This document shows, piece after piece, positions 24,417 through 33,366 of a stretch of DNA of 64,000 nt; within the stretch, counting starts at the first letter, position 1; each line of letters starts with the position of its first letter. A program made the position numbers and the translations under genes. The notes beneath the pieces are model-generated. The model made no database searches. It was not told where the DNA came from and saw nothing but the letters and a program-made list of their open reading frames with translations. Source of the DNA: Cytophagales bacterium (GTDB lineage Bacteria; Bacteroidota; Bacteroidia; Cytophagales; Spirosomataceae); NCBI GenBank assembly GCA_013298865.1, contig JAAFJL010000003.1, forward strand, positions 1-64,000, given 5' to 3'.

Positions 24417-25628
24417 ATGAAAAAGATTTATCAAATATTAACTATCTTGCTTTGTATATACGTACAAACAACCAATGCCCAAATGGGGGTAAATTCGACA
24501 GGGGCAGCACCTGCAACGACTGCGATGTTAGATGTTAGTAGTACGACAAAAGGGTTTTTGATGCCTCGGATGACAACCCTACAAAGAGATGCAATAATGT
24601 TTCCTGCGAATGGCTTAATGATTTATAATACAAGTATAAGCGAGGTTCAAGTTTATGATGGAAGCTGGAAACTTTTGAGTAGGATAAATGCACCATTAGT
24701 GATGGCTGGGACAACAAATAATGGTATCCTACAAGGATTTAATAGTGGAACTGGACAGGGATTATACGGATATTCAGCCTTGGGTTTTGGCGTATTGGGG
24801 GCATCTGGTGGTGCAACAAGTGGAGTTAAAGGGACTTCAGGCTCTGGTATTGGCGTAGAAGGATTTTCAACTTCTGGTTATGGCGTTTCGGGTGTTTCAA
24901 CTTCAAACTATGCCCTTTATGGTTTTGCAGGAACAAACCATGCCTTGTATGCTGAAATAAATGGCGGAACTGTTGCAGCAGCAAGAATTGTAAATAATAA
25001 TGGTACAGGAAATGCCATTTATGCCAATAATAATTCTTCCACAAACGCTACGGGTAGATTTGTAAATAATAATGTAAATGGTGATGCAGGTAGATTTGAA
25101 GCTACAAATGGATTTGGGGTTAATTCGTTTACTACAGGAACAGGTAATGCTGTACAAGGGGATGCAAATAGTGGCTTCGGAGGATATTTCAGAAGTGTAT
25201 CTGGTATAGGTTTGGCTGCAATTTCTACAAGTAATAACGGTTTTTATGCCGAGAATTCTTCATCAACAGTACCAGTTGCACAAATTGCTAATGTATCGGG
25301 CGGAACGGGTATTGAAGTTATAGCGAGTACCGCCCTGAAAATCACAGGGGCAATCAAAGTTGCGGGTGGAATTACAGCACAACCTGCTTTCAAAATTGTT
25401 TCAAGTGCATCAAATACATCAACATACATAATGACAATTCCGAATACAACACTTGCCAATAACGCTAACGATATTTTGATTGTTACGCATAATTATAGCC
25501 CGACTGGCATATATCTTACTAAACCTTATGGTGTTTTTTGGACTGGTACAAATTGGGCAATTTTTATTGAAGATTTTACTCCTATGGTAGTTGGGACAGC
25601 TTTTAATGTTCTGGTTATCAAGCAGTAA
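24417..25628 (+). CDS. Secreted Gly-rich repeat surface protein
   Basis: This 403-residue protein starts with a signal peptide (cleavage after TTNA, about residue 21). Residues 28-75 (TTAMLDVSSTTKGFLMPRMT) are the conserved N-terminal module of Bacteroidota tail-fibre-like surface proteins. The middle (about 95-300) is a run of degenerate G-x-G-V-x-G repeats (GSGIGVEGFSTSGYGVSGVS), which likely form a beta-helix or fibre. No T9SS sorting tail is visible. It is followed by a terminator and a lipoprotein gene. Confidence 0.82.
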   Translation: MKKIYQILTILLCIYVQTTNAQMGVNSTGAAPATTAMLDVSSTTKGFLMPRMTTLQRDAIMFPANGLMIYNTSISEVQVYDGSWKLLSRINAPLVMAGTTNNGILQGFNSGTGQGLYGYSALGFGVLGASGGATSGVKGTSGSGIGVEGFSTSGYGVSGVSTSNYALYGFAGTNHALYAEINGGTVAAARIVNNNGTGNAIYANNNSSTNATGRFVNNNVNGDAGRFEATNGFGVNSFTTGTGNAVQGDANSGFGGYFRSVSGIGLAAISTSNNGFYAENSSSTVPVAQIANVSGGTGIEVIASTALKITGAIKVAGGITAQPAFKIVSSASNTSTYIMTIPNTTLANNANDILIVTHNYSPTGIYLTKPYGVFWTGTNWAIFIEDFTPMVVGTAFNVLVIKQ

Positions 25629-25648
25629 CAAAATATATCACTAACACT

Positions 25649-25684
25649 CCAAAGGCTTTACATCATCTGAAGCCTTTGGGTTTT
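25649..25684 (+). terminator. Terminator after surface protein gene
   Basis: CCAAAGGCTT (25649-25658) pairs with AAGCCTTTGG (25670-25679) over an 11-base loop, followed by GTTTT. A weak T-run suggests partial read-through to the next gene, 14 bases on. Confidence 0.75.
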
Positions 25685-25697
25685 AAACTCAAAAGTT

Positions 25698-26186
25698 ATG
25701 AAAACTTATCTTTTTTTTCTCTTACTTCTTTGCAGTATTTCGTCTTGTTCAAAATCAAGCGATGCAACGCCTGTTCCAACTGTCAGTTATATTTCCATGA
25801 AAATTAATGGGGTAGAGTGGAAAAGTAGTGTGGGGTCTGGTGGTATAGGCTCTGGGAACTTTGCTGCAACTGGTACATTGGATGTTACTGGTGGGAAAGA
25901 TGTTTTGGTATTTGCAATGGTTAATTGTATAGCCGTAGGAACAGCCTATAAATTAGAAGATACGAACGACAGACTTTTTCAATTTACTCGGTCAGCTTCA
26001 AAAGTGAGTTATTTTATTGGTAAAGACACTAAAGGTTCTACAGGGACGCTCACAATTACGAAAACGAAGGCTGGTGCAGGTACTATTACATACGCCAATG
26101 CTACTTTTTCGGGAATTGCTAATGGTACAGACGGAAGCAAAATCACAATTACAGAAGGAAAAATTGTAAACTCACAGGTGGATTAA
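25698..26186 (+). CDS. Uncharacterised lipoprotein
   Basis: This 162-residue protein has a lipoprotein signal with lipobox SISSC (Cys17). The mature part starts with a Ser/Pro linker, then YISMKINGVEWKSS, a pattern shared with small Bacteroidota lipoproteins of the DUF6252 type. The rest is beta-rich and Thr/Gly-rich (STGTLTITKTKAGAGTITY). The function is unknown. Confidence 0.8.
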   Translation: MKTYLFFLLLLCSISSCSKSSDATPVPTVSYISMKINGVEWKSSVGSGGIGSGNFAATGTLDVTGGKDVLVFAMVNCIAVGTAYKLEDTNDRLFQFTRSASKVSYFIGKDTKGSTGTLTITKTKAGAGTITYANATFSGIANGTDGSKITITEGKIVNSQVD

Positions 26187-26223
26187 TTTCAAACTCGTAC
26201 ATAAAAGTGTAATAGTTTAACAC

Positions 26224-26277
26224 AAAAAACTCGTATGAATAAATGTGAAACTTCACATTTATTCATACGAGTTTTTT
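26224..26277. terminator. Very long perfect terminator hairpin
   Basis: A perfect 26-bp stem (26224-26249 with 26252-26277) with a 2-base centre ends in A6 and T6 flanks. It lies between the convergent lipoprotein and pectate-lyase-fold genes and should terminate both directions. The stem is much longer than usual. Confidence 0.92.
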
Positions 26278-26300
26278 GTTTTTATCAGAAAAATATCTAA

Positions 26301-28373
26301 TCAATACTCTTCTTTAATCTTCAAAATTGTTCCATTTGATAGCTGCACACTTCCGCCACGGTAGAAAATTTTATTGGCAAAAATGGTAGTGTTTGTTGCA
26401 GGAACTTGAATTAAGTGATTGGAATTAATGTAAACATTATCAGAAATCTCTGGAATTCTATTGCAAGACCATACACTTGGGTCATTCCAGTCCCCAGATT
26501 TTGTGGTTTCCATTTTCAAACAACTATTTTCAACACTACTTTTATAAAACCCAAATTGATAGGGCGTATTTCTCCAAATTGTATCACTTCTCAAAGTCCT
26601 TGAAACTCCATTCTGGCTTTCAATAACCCCGATTCCGTACCATCCATTTGAAACATAACTTGTCATGGTTAGTCCCACAACGCTGAATGCAGCATCTTGT
26701 ACTGTAAATGCGGGTTGATTATTACCAGAAAAAGATGAAGCAGGATAAACCAACGCTCCCAAGATTTCAGTAGCTCCACCATTGGTTGTGTTCGCAATTA
26801 CGGCACGTCCTTCAGTCTTTAGTCCTAAAATCCAGAATTTTCCACCTACATTATCAAGGTCTTTTTCGGTTTCGGGTTGTACTTCGGGGTTCAATTGTCT
26901 TGCCCACATACGTACAGGAAATTGCGGCGTAAAAGCCTCAACCATGTCCTCAATAAACACTTTTCCATTCGTATTTCGTACGGTATTGTTGTACTGTACC
27001 CCCGTTGATTTTATCACAACGGTTCTTTTGCTATTATTCAATAACCTAAATCCCCCTTTAAAACTGTCAATAAAAAGTGGTTTTGTTGCTGATGAATCAA
27101 TGATGATTTTACTATTGTTGAAGAAGAAAATTTTTGATAGATTCAAGCCAGTAATCATCTCGACCGAAGCAGGAATATTTATATCTGCATATACACAATA
27201 GCCAGTGCCATTATCTCCAATTTTGCCAAAATAAATAACTTTTTTCCCAGAATTAAACGCCGCCTGAATACCAGCAGTTGCATCTGAAAAACCATAAATA
27301 GGATTTGTTGGATTAGCCCCATAAGTAGTTACATCTGCCCAATCTGATTGTTTATTATTGTAGTATTCAGGAGTTTCTTCGATGGGTAAATCAAGGCTTT
27401 TATTATCATTCGGGAATTTAGAGTAGTTTTGTACATTCCGAAATTCCGATACATAAGGTGTCGTAACAGTCTGATTATTATTAATAATAGATGTTCCGTA
27501 TCCCTGAGTATCAATGTTTCTGGCATACAAAAATGCAGTACTATTGATGGCTGGATTACTGGCATTTCCTCCTTTTAGCTCACTGTCAATAATTACAATT
27601 CTGCCCAAATTACGAATGGCTGTTACAGAATTATTACTTTTTAAATGTCTGATTGCTAATGTGTTACAACTATTATACATTCCGTTTATAGCCTGATTGC
27701 TTAGCGTAATGTCTTCAAAGGTCATTGAGTATTCACAAGTGGCAACTCTTATTCCGTAATCAAATCCATCGATATTTACATTTTTAATTATCCCTGGTCC
27801 AGGCCAATTCTGTTCCATTTTCAAACCGCAATAACCACTGCCATCAGGAGAAAAAATATTCACGTTTCTGATAGCCCCATAATTACTTGTTACGTAATCA
27901 AAAGCGACCGCCCCTTCATTACTCAGACCTGTATTTATTGTTAAATTCAAAAAGTAATTTCCAAAAGCCTGATTGCCCCCACGAGTTTTGAAAACAGGTC
28001 TTGGATTAGTTTTACTCTGAAAATTTGGAGCATTGTCAATCACTTTTATGATAGTACTATCTCGACTTTCTCCCTGTAAAACCAAACAGCAATCGTAGTA
28101 CCCCATCAATCCCTGAATACTATCACTTACGAGATATGTACCTTTTGGAATGTAAATAGCAACGGTACTATTAAATCGATTGAGGAGTGTTCTAACAGCC
28201 GTCCTGAATGCCTGAGTATCATCATGAATACCGTCTCCGTAAGCACCATACACGGTTTTGATATTTTTCCAAGCTACGTTTGTTTGAGGAAAATAAGTTT
28301 GTTGAGCGTTTATTTTACCAACAGTGATAGTAAATAAAAGTATTGAACAGATTCTGATAATATTTTTTTTCAT
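26301..28373 (-). CDS. Secreted pectate-lyase-superfamily beta-helix protein
   Basis: This 690-residue protein (from the ATG at 28373) starts with a signal peptide (MKKNIIRICSILLFTITVGK, cleaved before QQTYFPQ). DYGA-like YGAYGDGIHDDTQAFRTAV (about 48-66) is the opening of the pectate lyase superfamily/GH55-type beta-helix, and VAIYIPKGTYLVSDSIQG follows. A second YGANPTNPIYGFSDATAGIQAAF unit begins near 355, as in two-helix GH55 enzymes. The C terminus (WNDPSVWSCNRIPEISDNV) is a G8-like module. The frame is open to 28427, overlapping the oxidoreductase stop by 4 bases. The target polysaccharide is unknown. Confidence 0.85.
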   Translation of the reverse strand: MKKNIIRICSILLFTITVGKINAQQTYFPQTNVAWKNIKTVYGAYGDGIHDDTQAFRTAVRTLLNRFNSTVAIYIPKGTYLVSDSIQGLMGYYDCCLVLQGESRDSTIIKVIDNAPNFQSKTNPRPVFKTRGGNQAFGNYFLNLTINTGLSNEGAVAFDYVTSNYGAIRNVNIFSPDGSGYCGLKMEQNWPGPGIIKNVNIDGFDYGIRVATCEYSMTFEDITLSNQAINGMYNSCNTLAIRHLKSNNSVTAIRNLGRIVIIDSELKGGNASNPAINSTAFLYARNIDTQGYGTSIINNNQTVTTPYVSEFRNVQNYSKFPNDNKSLDLPIEETPEYYNNKQSDWADVTTYGANPTNPIYGFSDATAGIQAAFNSGKKVIYFGKIGDNGTGYCVYADINIPASVEMITGLNLSKIFFFNNSKIIIDSSATKPLFIDSFKGGFRLLNNSKRTVVIKSTGVQYNNTVRNTNGKVFIEDMVEAFTPQFPVRMWARQLNPEVQPETEKDLDNVGGKFWILGLKTEGRAVIANTTNGGATEILGALVYPASSFSGNNQPAFTVQDAAFSVVGLTMTSYVSNGWYGIGVIESQNGVSRTLRSDTIWRNTPYQFGFYKSSVENSCLKMETTKSGDWNDPSVWSCNRIPEISDNVYINSNHLIQVPATNTTIFANKIFYRGGSVQLSNGTILKIKEEY

Positions 28374-28423
28374 GATTAATTTTAAGAGGAAAGTGAATAT
28401 CCTGAGTGTTTGTCGGTTCATTC

Positions 28424-29374
28424 TCAAGGAATCAAAATGATTTTTCCAGTACTTTTTCTACTTTCTATTAGTTCGTGAGCTTTTTTGCCATCTGCCAGTG
28501 CAAAACTCGTAGGACTTTGTATTTTGATTTTTCCTTCAAGAATCCACTTGAATAATTCATTACTCCTTACCACTCTCTCTTCCTTGCTGATAAGATAACT
28601 CCACAAATCGCCACCAATTAATTTTTTACTTCCATCCATCAACATTCGTGGGTCTATGTGCGGAGGATTTCCACCCGCAAAACCATAAAAAACTACACTG
28701 CCTGTTTCTTTTACTGTTTCAAAACTTTGTAAAATAGTCGTTCCAACACTTTCATAGACTACCGTGATTTCTTCGGCTTTGCACAACCGAACCCAATCTT
28801 CATTGTATAAAAAAACGGCATCGCAACCATTTTCAATTGCTATATTTTTCTTTTCTTCTGATGAAGTTAAGCCTATTACTTTTGCTCCTTTCATTTTGCA
28901 AATTTGTACCAATAATTGCCCCACACCACCCGCACACGTATGAATTAGCACAACATCTTTTTCGGAAACAGCATAACTATCAGTCGCAAGATACTGTGCC
29001 GTTAAGCCTTGTAACATTACGGAAGCGGCAGTTTCAAAAGAAATTGGATTTGGTAATGGCAAACATTTTTCGATTGGGACTGCTACCAACTCTGCATTGG
29101 CGAATGGGACATCAGCAAAACATATTTTATCCCCATTGTTAAATCCTTCGATATTATTTTGATTGACGATAATACCAGCACCCTCGTAACCAGCAATAAA
29201 TGGTGGTTGTCCTTTTAAATGATAATTTCCTTTTCGTCGATACACATCGGCATAGTTCAGACCGATAGCTTTCATTTGTACCAGAACCTCATTGGGCTGT
29301 AAAATGGGTGCTGGAATATCAATGTATTGTAGAACGTCTGGACCGCCAAATGTTGAAAAAGTTAATGCTTTCAA
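28424..29374 (-). CDS. Quinone oxidoreductase-like zinc-type dehydrogenase
   Basis: This 316-residue medium-chain dehydrogenase belongs to the quinone oxidoreductase group. MKALTFSTFGGPDVLQYIDIP and IGLNYADVYRRKGNY form the catalytic half; the nucleotide-binding motif VLIHTCAGGVGQLLVQICK (Axxgxgg type) is near 145-163. No structural zinc cysteines are present. It is NADPH-dependent by family. The ATGA overlap with the beta-helix gene suggests cotranscription, but no functional link is obvious. Confidence 0.92.
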   Translation of the reverse strand: MKALTFSTFGGPDVLQYIDIPAPILQPNEVLVQMKAIGLNYADVYRRKGNYHLKGQPPFIAGYEGAGIIVNQNNIEGFNNGDKICFADVPFANAELVAVPIEKCLPLPNPISFETAASVMLQGLTAQYLATDSYAVSEKDVVLIHTCAGGVGQLLVQICKMKGAKVIGLTSSEEKKNIAIENGCDAVFLYNEDWVRLCKAEEITVVYESVGTTILQSFETVKETGSVVFYGFAGGNPPHIDPRMLMDGSKKLIGGDLWSYLISKEERVVRSNELFKWILEGKIKIQSPTSFALADGKKAHELIESRKSTGKIILIP

Positions 29375-29450
29375 TTTGTTGATGTTTTGGTGAATATTGA
29401 TTTATAAGCAAAATTAGTCCATTCTGAGTCAATAATTTTATTCCCATACG

Positions 29451-29660
29451 TTATTCTAATTCCGAGCATAGAAACCCTAATTCATTAATCCCATTACAAA
29501 CTATGGCTGAAATATCTTTTTGACTTTCGATTCTTAAAATTCTATCAGAGTCCTTAAAATCAATATTCCATTTTGTAAACGGAAGGTATTTCTCTAAAAA
29601 TGGTTTAACAAATTTGACATCTCGTTTTTGTAGAGAGGTCTTAAAAACGTAAACATTCAT
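29451..29660 (-). CDS. Small conserved protein, ferredoxin-like fold suspected
   Basis: This 69-residue protein (MNVYVFKTSLQKRDVKFVKP...) has a beta-alpha-beta-beta-alpha-like pattern (VYVFKTSL, VKFVKPFLEKYL, RILRIESQ, ISAIVCNGINELGF), resembling HMA-like or ACT-like small domains, without the CxxC metal motif. Similar short proteins are common in Bacteroidota; I do not know a function. A TetR-type half operator lies 22 bases upstream. Confidence 0.7.
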   Translation of the reverse strand: MNVYVFKTSLQKRDVKFVKPFLEKYLPFTKWNIDFKDSDRILRIESQKDISAIVCNGINELGFLCSELE

Positions 29661-29681
29661 AATTCTTGATTGTTATAATCA

Positions 29682-29692
29682 GTGAGTAATCG
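29682..29692. promoter_or_regulatory. Partial TetR-type operator (GTGAGTAATCG)
   Basis: GTGAGTAATCG repeats the left 11 bases of the inverted repeat in front of the tetR-family gene at 31827; the right half has decayed. It lies just upstream of the small protein gene ending at 29660. Confidence 0.45.
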
Positions 29693-29707
29693 GTATTTTA
29701 AACAGTT

Positions 29708-29947
29708 TCAAAATTTACGCAGTAACCATCGCCACCAAATTTTTAAAAAATATTTTATGTTCTGCACAAATTCTTTGCCCAAAAAAATGATTGATAAAAC
29801 AAACAATCCTTCTCCAAATATGATTATAATAGTCAGTAAAATGGCTTTTTGCTTGGTTGGTAAATCAATAAAACCAATGAATAATGGTAAAATCCACATA
29901 AGACTGGCAAGCCCCAAGAGAATATAGCCAATAATTTTCTTGTCCAT
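29708..29947 (-). CDS. Small two-helix membrane protein
   Basis: The 79-residue protein has two hydrophobic helices (about 4-24 and 34-54) and a basic C-terminal tail (FLKIWWRWLLRKF). An in-frame ATG at 29977 gives an 89-residue form overlapping the DUF2147 stop by 16 bases; the ATG at 29947 (MDKKIIGYILLGL) avoids this. It resembles the small Bacteroidota membrane proteins annotated as transporter-suppressor-related, a name without firm support. Confidence 0.65.
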   Translation of the reverse strand: MDKKIIGYILLGLASLMWILPLFIGFIDLPTKQKAILLTIIIIFGEGLFVLSIIFLGKEFVQNIKYFLKIWWRWLLRKF

Positions 29948-29961
29948 AAACTTGAAAGTAT

Positions 29962-30348
29962 TTAGATTTTTTTCCACGTTTCATTAAAATTTATAAACCC
30001 CCATCTTACTTTTAGTTTAAGGCTTTTCCCATCCGCAGCAACCGTAAACAAACCTTTATATTCTTTATTATTTGAAGGGTCAATGACGATTCCTTTGTAG
30101 TCAGTATTTTCACTAAAAGCAAACTCCTTTCCAATAGTTTTACCGATATTGACTTTTTCTTTTTCATTGATTGCACTCATTTGCTTTATCGAAAACGAGT
30201 TACCTGTTTTAAAGATTTCAACTATAGTTTTATCTTCGGTTTGCCATTTGCCTACAAGAGTCTCTCCGTTTTTCTGAGCATATAACTGAGTTGAAATAGC
30301 TAAAATCATTGCTAAAATGCCAATTTGTGAGTTTTTGATGATTTTCAT
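29962..30348 (-). CDS. DUF2147 domain secreted protein
   Basis: This 128-residue protein has a signal peptide (cleaved before QKNGETLVG) and a DUF2147 domain: VGKWQTEDKTIVEIFKTG at the start, GIVIDPSNNKEYKGLFTV in the middle and LKLKVRWGFINFNETWKKI at the end. DUF2147 forms a small lipocalin-like beta-barrel in the envelope; its ligand is not known. It is in the cluster between the TetR-regulated outer-membrane gene and small membrane genes. Confidence 0.9.
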   Translation of the reverse strand: MKIIKNSQIGILAMILAISTQLYAQKNGETLVGKWQTEDKTIVEIFKTGNSFSIKQMSAINEKEKVNIGKTIGKEFAFSENTDYKGIVIDPSNNKEYKGLFTVAADGKSLKLKVRWGFINFNETWKKI

Positions 30349-30421
30349 GTTTTTAATTTTGATTGTTATAAATTATTGGAGTTATATGCTTTAAGTCGCA
30401 AGTCCAATTTTACTTGTTGAA

Positions 30422-30510
30422 ACCTCTCCCCCAGCCCCTCTCCTGCTGAGAGGGGAGCAATTGTCGCCGATTTTCTCCCCTCTCAGCAGGAGAGGGGTCG
30501 GGGGAGAGGT
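30422..30510. repeat. 36-bp inverted repeat, CCTCTCCCCC element
   Basis: Arms at 30422-30457 and 30475-30510 are reverse complements with two mismatches. The GC-rich, C/G-tract sequence (CCTCTCCCCCAGCCCC) is foreign to the local base composition. Elements of this kind are scattered in many bacterial genomes. It lies between the outer-membrane protein and DUF2147 genes and may weaken their cotranscription. Confidence 0.85.
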
Positions 30511-30544
30511 TTTGTGACATTACATATTTAGTTCCGTTAATAAA

Positions 30545-31180
30545 TTATTGAAGTGGCGTTTTAAAGCCAATTTGTAAACTAACCCCATTCAATTGTTTAT
30601 TGCTAATATCAGTTTTGAATGGAATAGTTAAATATTGTAATTCTGCAAAAACGATTAAATATTTATTGAATTCATATTCTCCCCCCATGCCGCCACGCAG
30701 GGAGAGAAAAGGTTTTTGAGTACTCGAAATTTCTATTGCACTTGTTGTTTTTTCATAATTCACAGTTGGTACATCCATTGAAGCATAGCCCAAACCCGAA
30801 TAGATAAAGGGAGAGAATCTTTTCGTTGCATGAAAGGTATAGCCAAAATCAAATCCTATAATTAAGGTTTGCACTTTATCCGAAATTCTAAAGGCTTGTC
30901 CATTGATTAGTGCATTATCAGAATAACCGATATTGTATTGGTCAAAAGCAAACCTTGTAAAGTAGTTGTGTTTATAATTAATCTGAGCTTGAAAACTGTA
31001 AACAGGACCATATTTTGCCAATAATGTGGATACTTCAGTTGGAAAATATAAGCCAAAACCACCATTAAAATAATACTCAAATCGCTTAGGATTTTTTTGA
31101 ATTATTTGATTTTCAGTTTGGCAAAGCACAGAATTTCCTTCCAATAATAGCAGGATGAATAGTAATATTTTTTTTGGCAT
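30545..31180 (-). CDS. Outer-membrane beta-barrel protein
   Basis: This 211-residue protein has a signal peptide (MPKKILLFILLLLEGNSVLC) and an amphipathic beta-strand pattern typical of an eight-stranded barrel: YYFNGGFGLYFP, FGYTFHATKRFSPFIYSGLG, LSLRGGMGGEYEF. It ends in VSLQIGFKTPLQ. The frame is open to 31231 but the signal peptide sets the start at 31180. A TetR-type operator is at 31248-31261, 68 bases upstream, suggesting control by the adjacent regulator. Confidence 0.82.
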   Translation of the reverse strand: MPKKILLFILLLLEGNSVLCQTENQIIQKNPKRFEYYFNGGFGLYFPTEVSTLLAKYGPVYSFQAQINYKHNYFTRFAFDQYNIGYSDNALINGQAFRISDKVQTLIIGFDFGYTFHATKRFSPFIYSGLGYASMDVPTVNYEKTTSAIEISSTQKPFLSLRGGMGGEYEFNKYLIVFAELQYLTIPFKTDISNKQLNGVSLQIGFKTPLQ

Positions 31181-31247
31181 TATTTCATGATTTATATTTT
31201 GCGCCCTACAATCCTCTATATGTTCACACACTATTGTTAATTTTATT

Positions 31248-31261
31248 AGTGAGTAATCACT
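31248..31261. promoter_or_regulatory. TetR-type operator AGTGAGTAATCACT
   Basis: A perfect 5-bp inverted repeat AGTGA-GTAA-TCACT, sharing the core GTGAGTAATC with the site before the tetR-family gene (31827). It lies between the regulator stop and the outer-membrane protein start, in the likely promoter of the latter. Confidence 0.6.
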
Positions 31262-31282
31262 TATTTTTTTTGATAAAATTTT

Positions 31283-31819
31283 TTAATCAATGAATTTGAG
31301 TTCTATATTTTTGACAAGCTCGACAGGATTTTCATTATTATCATTTTCAAGAATATACAATGCCAAGCCGTTCAAGAATATGAAAAAAGTTTCCTTTTCT
31401 ACATCAGGATTACCACAATTTAATGACTTGAAAGCATTTTTGACTTTGGTATCTAATGGTTCAAAGAACGCATTTTGGTCAAAATCTTCTCTGTATTTAT
31501 CATTTTGAAGTCTCATGTTATTCTGCAATTTCCAAAACTCCCGATGCTGACTAATAATTTTGTAGGGTAATTCTAAGGTTAATAGAATGACCTTTTTAGG
31601 GTCATTTTCCTCAATGATTAAGTCTAAATACGGTTTTATTTTAGTAAAGCCTTCTATTAAAATTTCATTCAGCAAACCTTCTTTGTTGGTAAAATGTCTA
31701 AATATTAGCCCCTCAGAAACCTCCGCTTTTTTAGCAATCAGACTTGTAGAAGTATTATCGAACCCTTGGCTCGAAAATAATTGTAAGGCTACATTAAATA
31801 TAGTTTCTTTCTTATTCAT
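31283..31819 (-). CDS. TetR/AcrR family transcriptional regulator
   Basis: This 178-residue repressor has an N-terminal helix-turn-helix: IFNVALQLFSSQGFDNTSTS then LIAKKAEVSEGLIFRHFTNKEGLL. The rest is a helical ligand-binding domain with no recognised specificity. The frame is open to 31852; the ATG at 31819 gives the standard TetR start. An inverted repeat at 31827-31842, 8 bases upstream, suggests self-repression. Confidence 0.92.
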   Translation of the reverse strand: MNKKETIFNVALQLFSSQGFDNTSTSLIAKKAEVSEGLIFRHFTNKEGLLNEILIEGFTKIKPYLDLIIEENDPKKVILLTLELPYKIISQHREFWKLQNNMRLQNDKYREDFDQNAFFEPLDTKVKNAFKSLNCGNPDVEKETFFIFLNGLALYILENDNNENPVELVKNIELKFID

Positions 31820-31826
31820 AATAAAA

Positions 31827-31842
31827 GTGAGTAATCGCTCAC
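31827..31842. promoter_or_regulatory. TetR-type operator GTGAGTAATCGCTCAC
   Basis: A perfect 5-bp inverted repeat GTGAG-TAATCG-CTCAC sits directly before the regulator start codon. The core is repeated at 31248 and, in part, at 29682, which supports a small local regulon. Confidence 0.7.
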
Positions 31843-32069
31843 AAAAGTACATAAGATATTTATATGTGCAATTTTTTTAGGATTAAATTTTTTAAATAGC
31901 GAACAATAGGCAATTGTAGTATTGATTAAACAGCCTTGAAATTTGTATCTTAAAAGTAGAGTTCATAGTTTTATAAATGAGAAACTAATGATATACTGTT
32001 TATGAAGGAGTTAATAGATGATTCTTGTAATTTCTTAGTCTCAATTTTTACAATATTCAACATAAATTC

Positions 32070-32630
32070 ATGAAAATATCAAACGCTATTTACCTGTCTC
32101 TGTTATTGTTAAGTAGTTGTCAAAATGCTTCCCAGAATAGTACTCCTATTAGAAACATTACTATCGCTAATGAATTTGTCGATGCTTTTTATTCCTTCAA
32201 CAGAGATTCTCTTCAAGCCATTTTATCCGTTGCAAAAGAATCCCAACCGAATATCTTATACTATCAAAAATGGGCTGAGTGTGCTAATTATGAAATAGTA
32301 AATCGTAATAAATTTATTGAGAAGAATGACTCTACCGTGATATTTCCTGTCACTGTAAAAGATGATTTGATGGCTACACTAAAAATCAATTTCAATGTTA
32401 CAGACACGTTCCGTATTACAATAAAAAATAAAAGAATCAGAGCTGTTACAACTTCCTCAAACGATCTTCCAGAATATTATAAAGCGAAAGAATGGGTAAA
32501 ACAAAACCACCCTGAATTAATTGAAAAAGCCTGTGAAGGTATTTGGGACGGAGGTCCTACACCATGCGAATGTGTAAAAGGAATGCTAAAAGGATTCAGT
32601 TTATTGAAGGAAAAGGATAGTAAATTTTAA
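32070..32630 (+). CDS. Uncharacterised lipoprotein
   Basis: The 186-residue protein has a lipobox LLSSC (lipid Cys17). The mature part (ANEFVDAFYSFNRDSLQAIL) resembles an NTF2/DUF4440-like start, but this is weak. Two Cys in IWDGGPTPCECVKG near the end may pair. It precedes a membrane protein gene with a 107-base gap, so may be cotranscribed. The 250-base region before it (31820-32069) holds the TetR operator and otherwise plain AT-rich DNA. Confidence 0.75.
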   Translation: MKISNAIYLSLLLLSSCQNASQNSTPIRNITIANEFVDAFYSFNRDSLQAILSVAKESQPNILYYQKWAECANYEIVNRNKFIEKNDSTVIFPVTVKDDLMATLKINFNVTDTFRITIKNKRIRAVTTSSNDLPEYYKAKEWVKQNHPELIEKACEGIWDGGPTPCECVKGMLKGFSLLKEKDSKF

Positions 32631-32737
32631 ACAGATTCTTTAAGAAGGTCGAGGCTAATGGCTTTGGGGAATGGTCATAGAAATACTTTAGTTACAGAAG
32701 AATCATCACATTTTAACCAATTATAAACCCAAAATTT

Positions 32738-33130
32738 ATGTCAATCCGAAAACATCTGTACTTGCTTTACCTGTCAACGTCTTTTTGGACATGGTTCTTT
32801 TTAGGCGGTTTATGGACTAACTACTATCAAGATTTAACTCCTATAAAATCTATTATAGTTGGTTTCATATTTCCTGCTATTATATTGATGACTTTAGGGA
32901 AAGGACTCTTAAAATCAGTGACCAAAAGTAATTATTTGAGAGCCTCCGTTATTTGTGCTTCTTATATCGCACTTGTATTAGTTGCTTATGATTTTATTTA
33001 TTTGAAGCTACATTTGGGTAAAAGTTTTACCTATTTGCTTGATTATTGGTACTTGACTTTCTTTACTCCAATTCCATATTTAGTATTATTGCCGATAGGT
33101 TATCAGTTGGACAAGCAATCTAAGAGTTGA
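32738..33130 (+). CDS. Uncharacterised four-helix membrane protein
   Basis: This 130-residue protein has four hydrophobic segments (about 8-26, 37-55, 67-88 and 98-120) and a short charged C terminus. No motif is recognised. It is followed by a hairpin repeat element. Confidence 0.7.
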   Translation: MSIRKHLYLLYLSTSFWTWFFLGGLWTNYYQDLTPIKSIIVGFIFPAIILMTLGKGLLKSVTKSNYLRASVICASYIALVLVAYDFIYLKLHLGKSFTYLLDYWYLTFFTPIPYLVLLPIGYQLDKQSKS

Positions 33131-33175
33131 TACAATATTAAAAACAACAATTTCCTTTCATTCTTGGACTGTGTT

Positions 33176-33240
33176 TGGTCGTAGGAACGTTTCGCTAAAC
33201 CTGAGTCTGTGTAGGTTTAGCGAAAACGTTCCTACGACCA
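33176..33240. repeat. Hairpin element, TGGTCGTAGGAACG family
   Basis: Arms at 33176-33202 and 33213-33240 are complementary with a single bulged base, around a 10-base loop. The arm contains TCGTAGGAACG and CGCTAAACCT. Parts of the same element recur at 40321-40408, so this is a dispersed family in the genome. Confidence 0.85.
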
Positions 33241-33366
33241 GTTGTGGAGTAAAAATTTGAACTTTTGTAGCTTACTTCCCCAAATCACAATTTTAAAGAT
33301 TTATCAAAAGAATTAAAGAATTTATTGCATAAATTGTAGAATAATTTATACAATAAAGATACAAAC

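Noticed and set aside
24417-25628. Phage tail fibre from a prophage
   Set aside because: The protein has a Sec signal peptide and no phage genes are nearby; it is a typical Bacteroidota surface protein.
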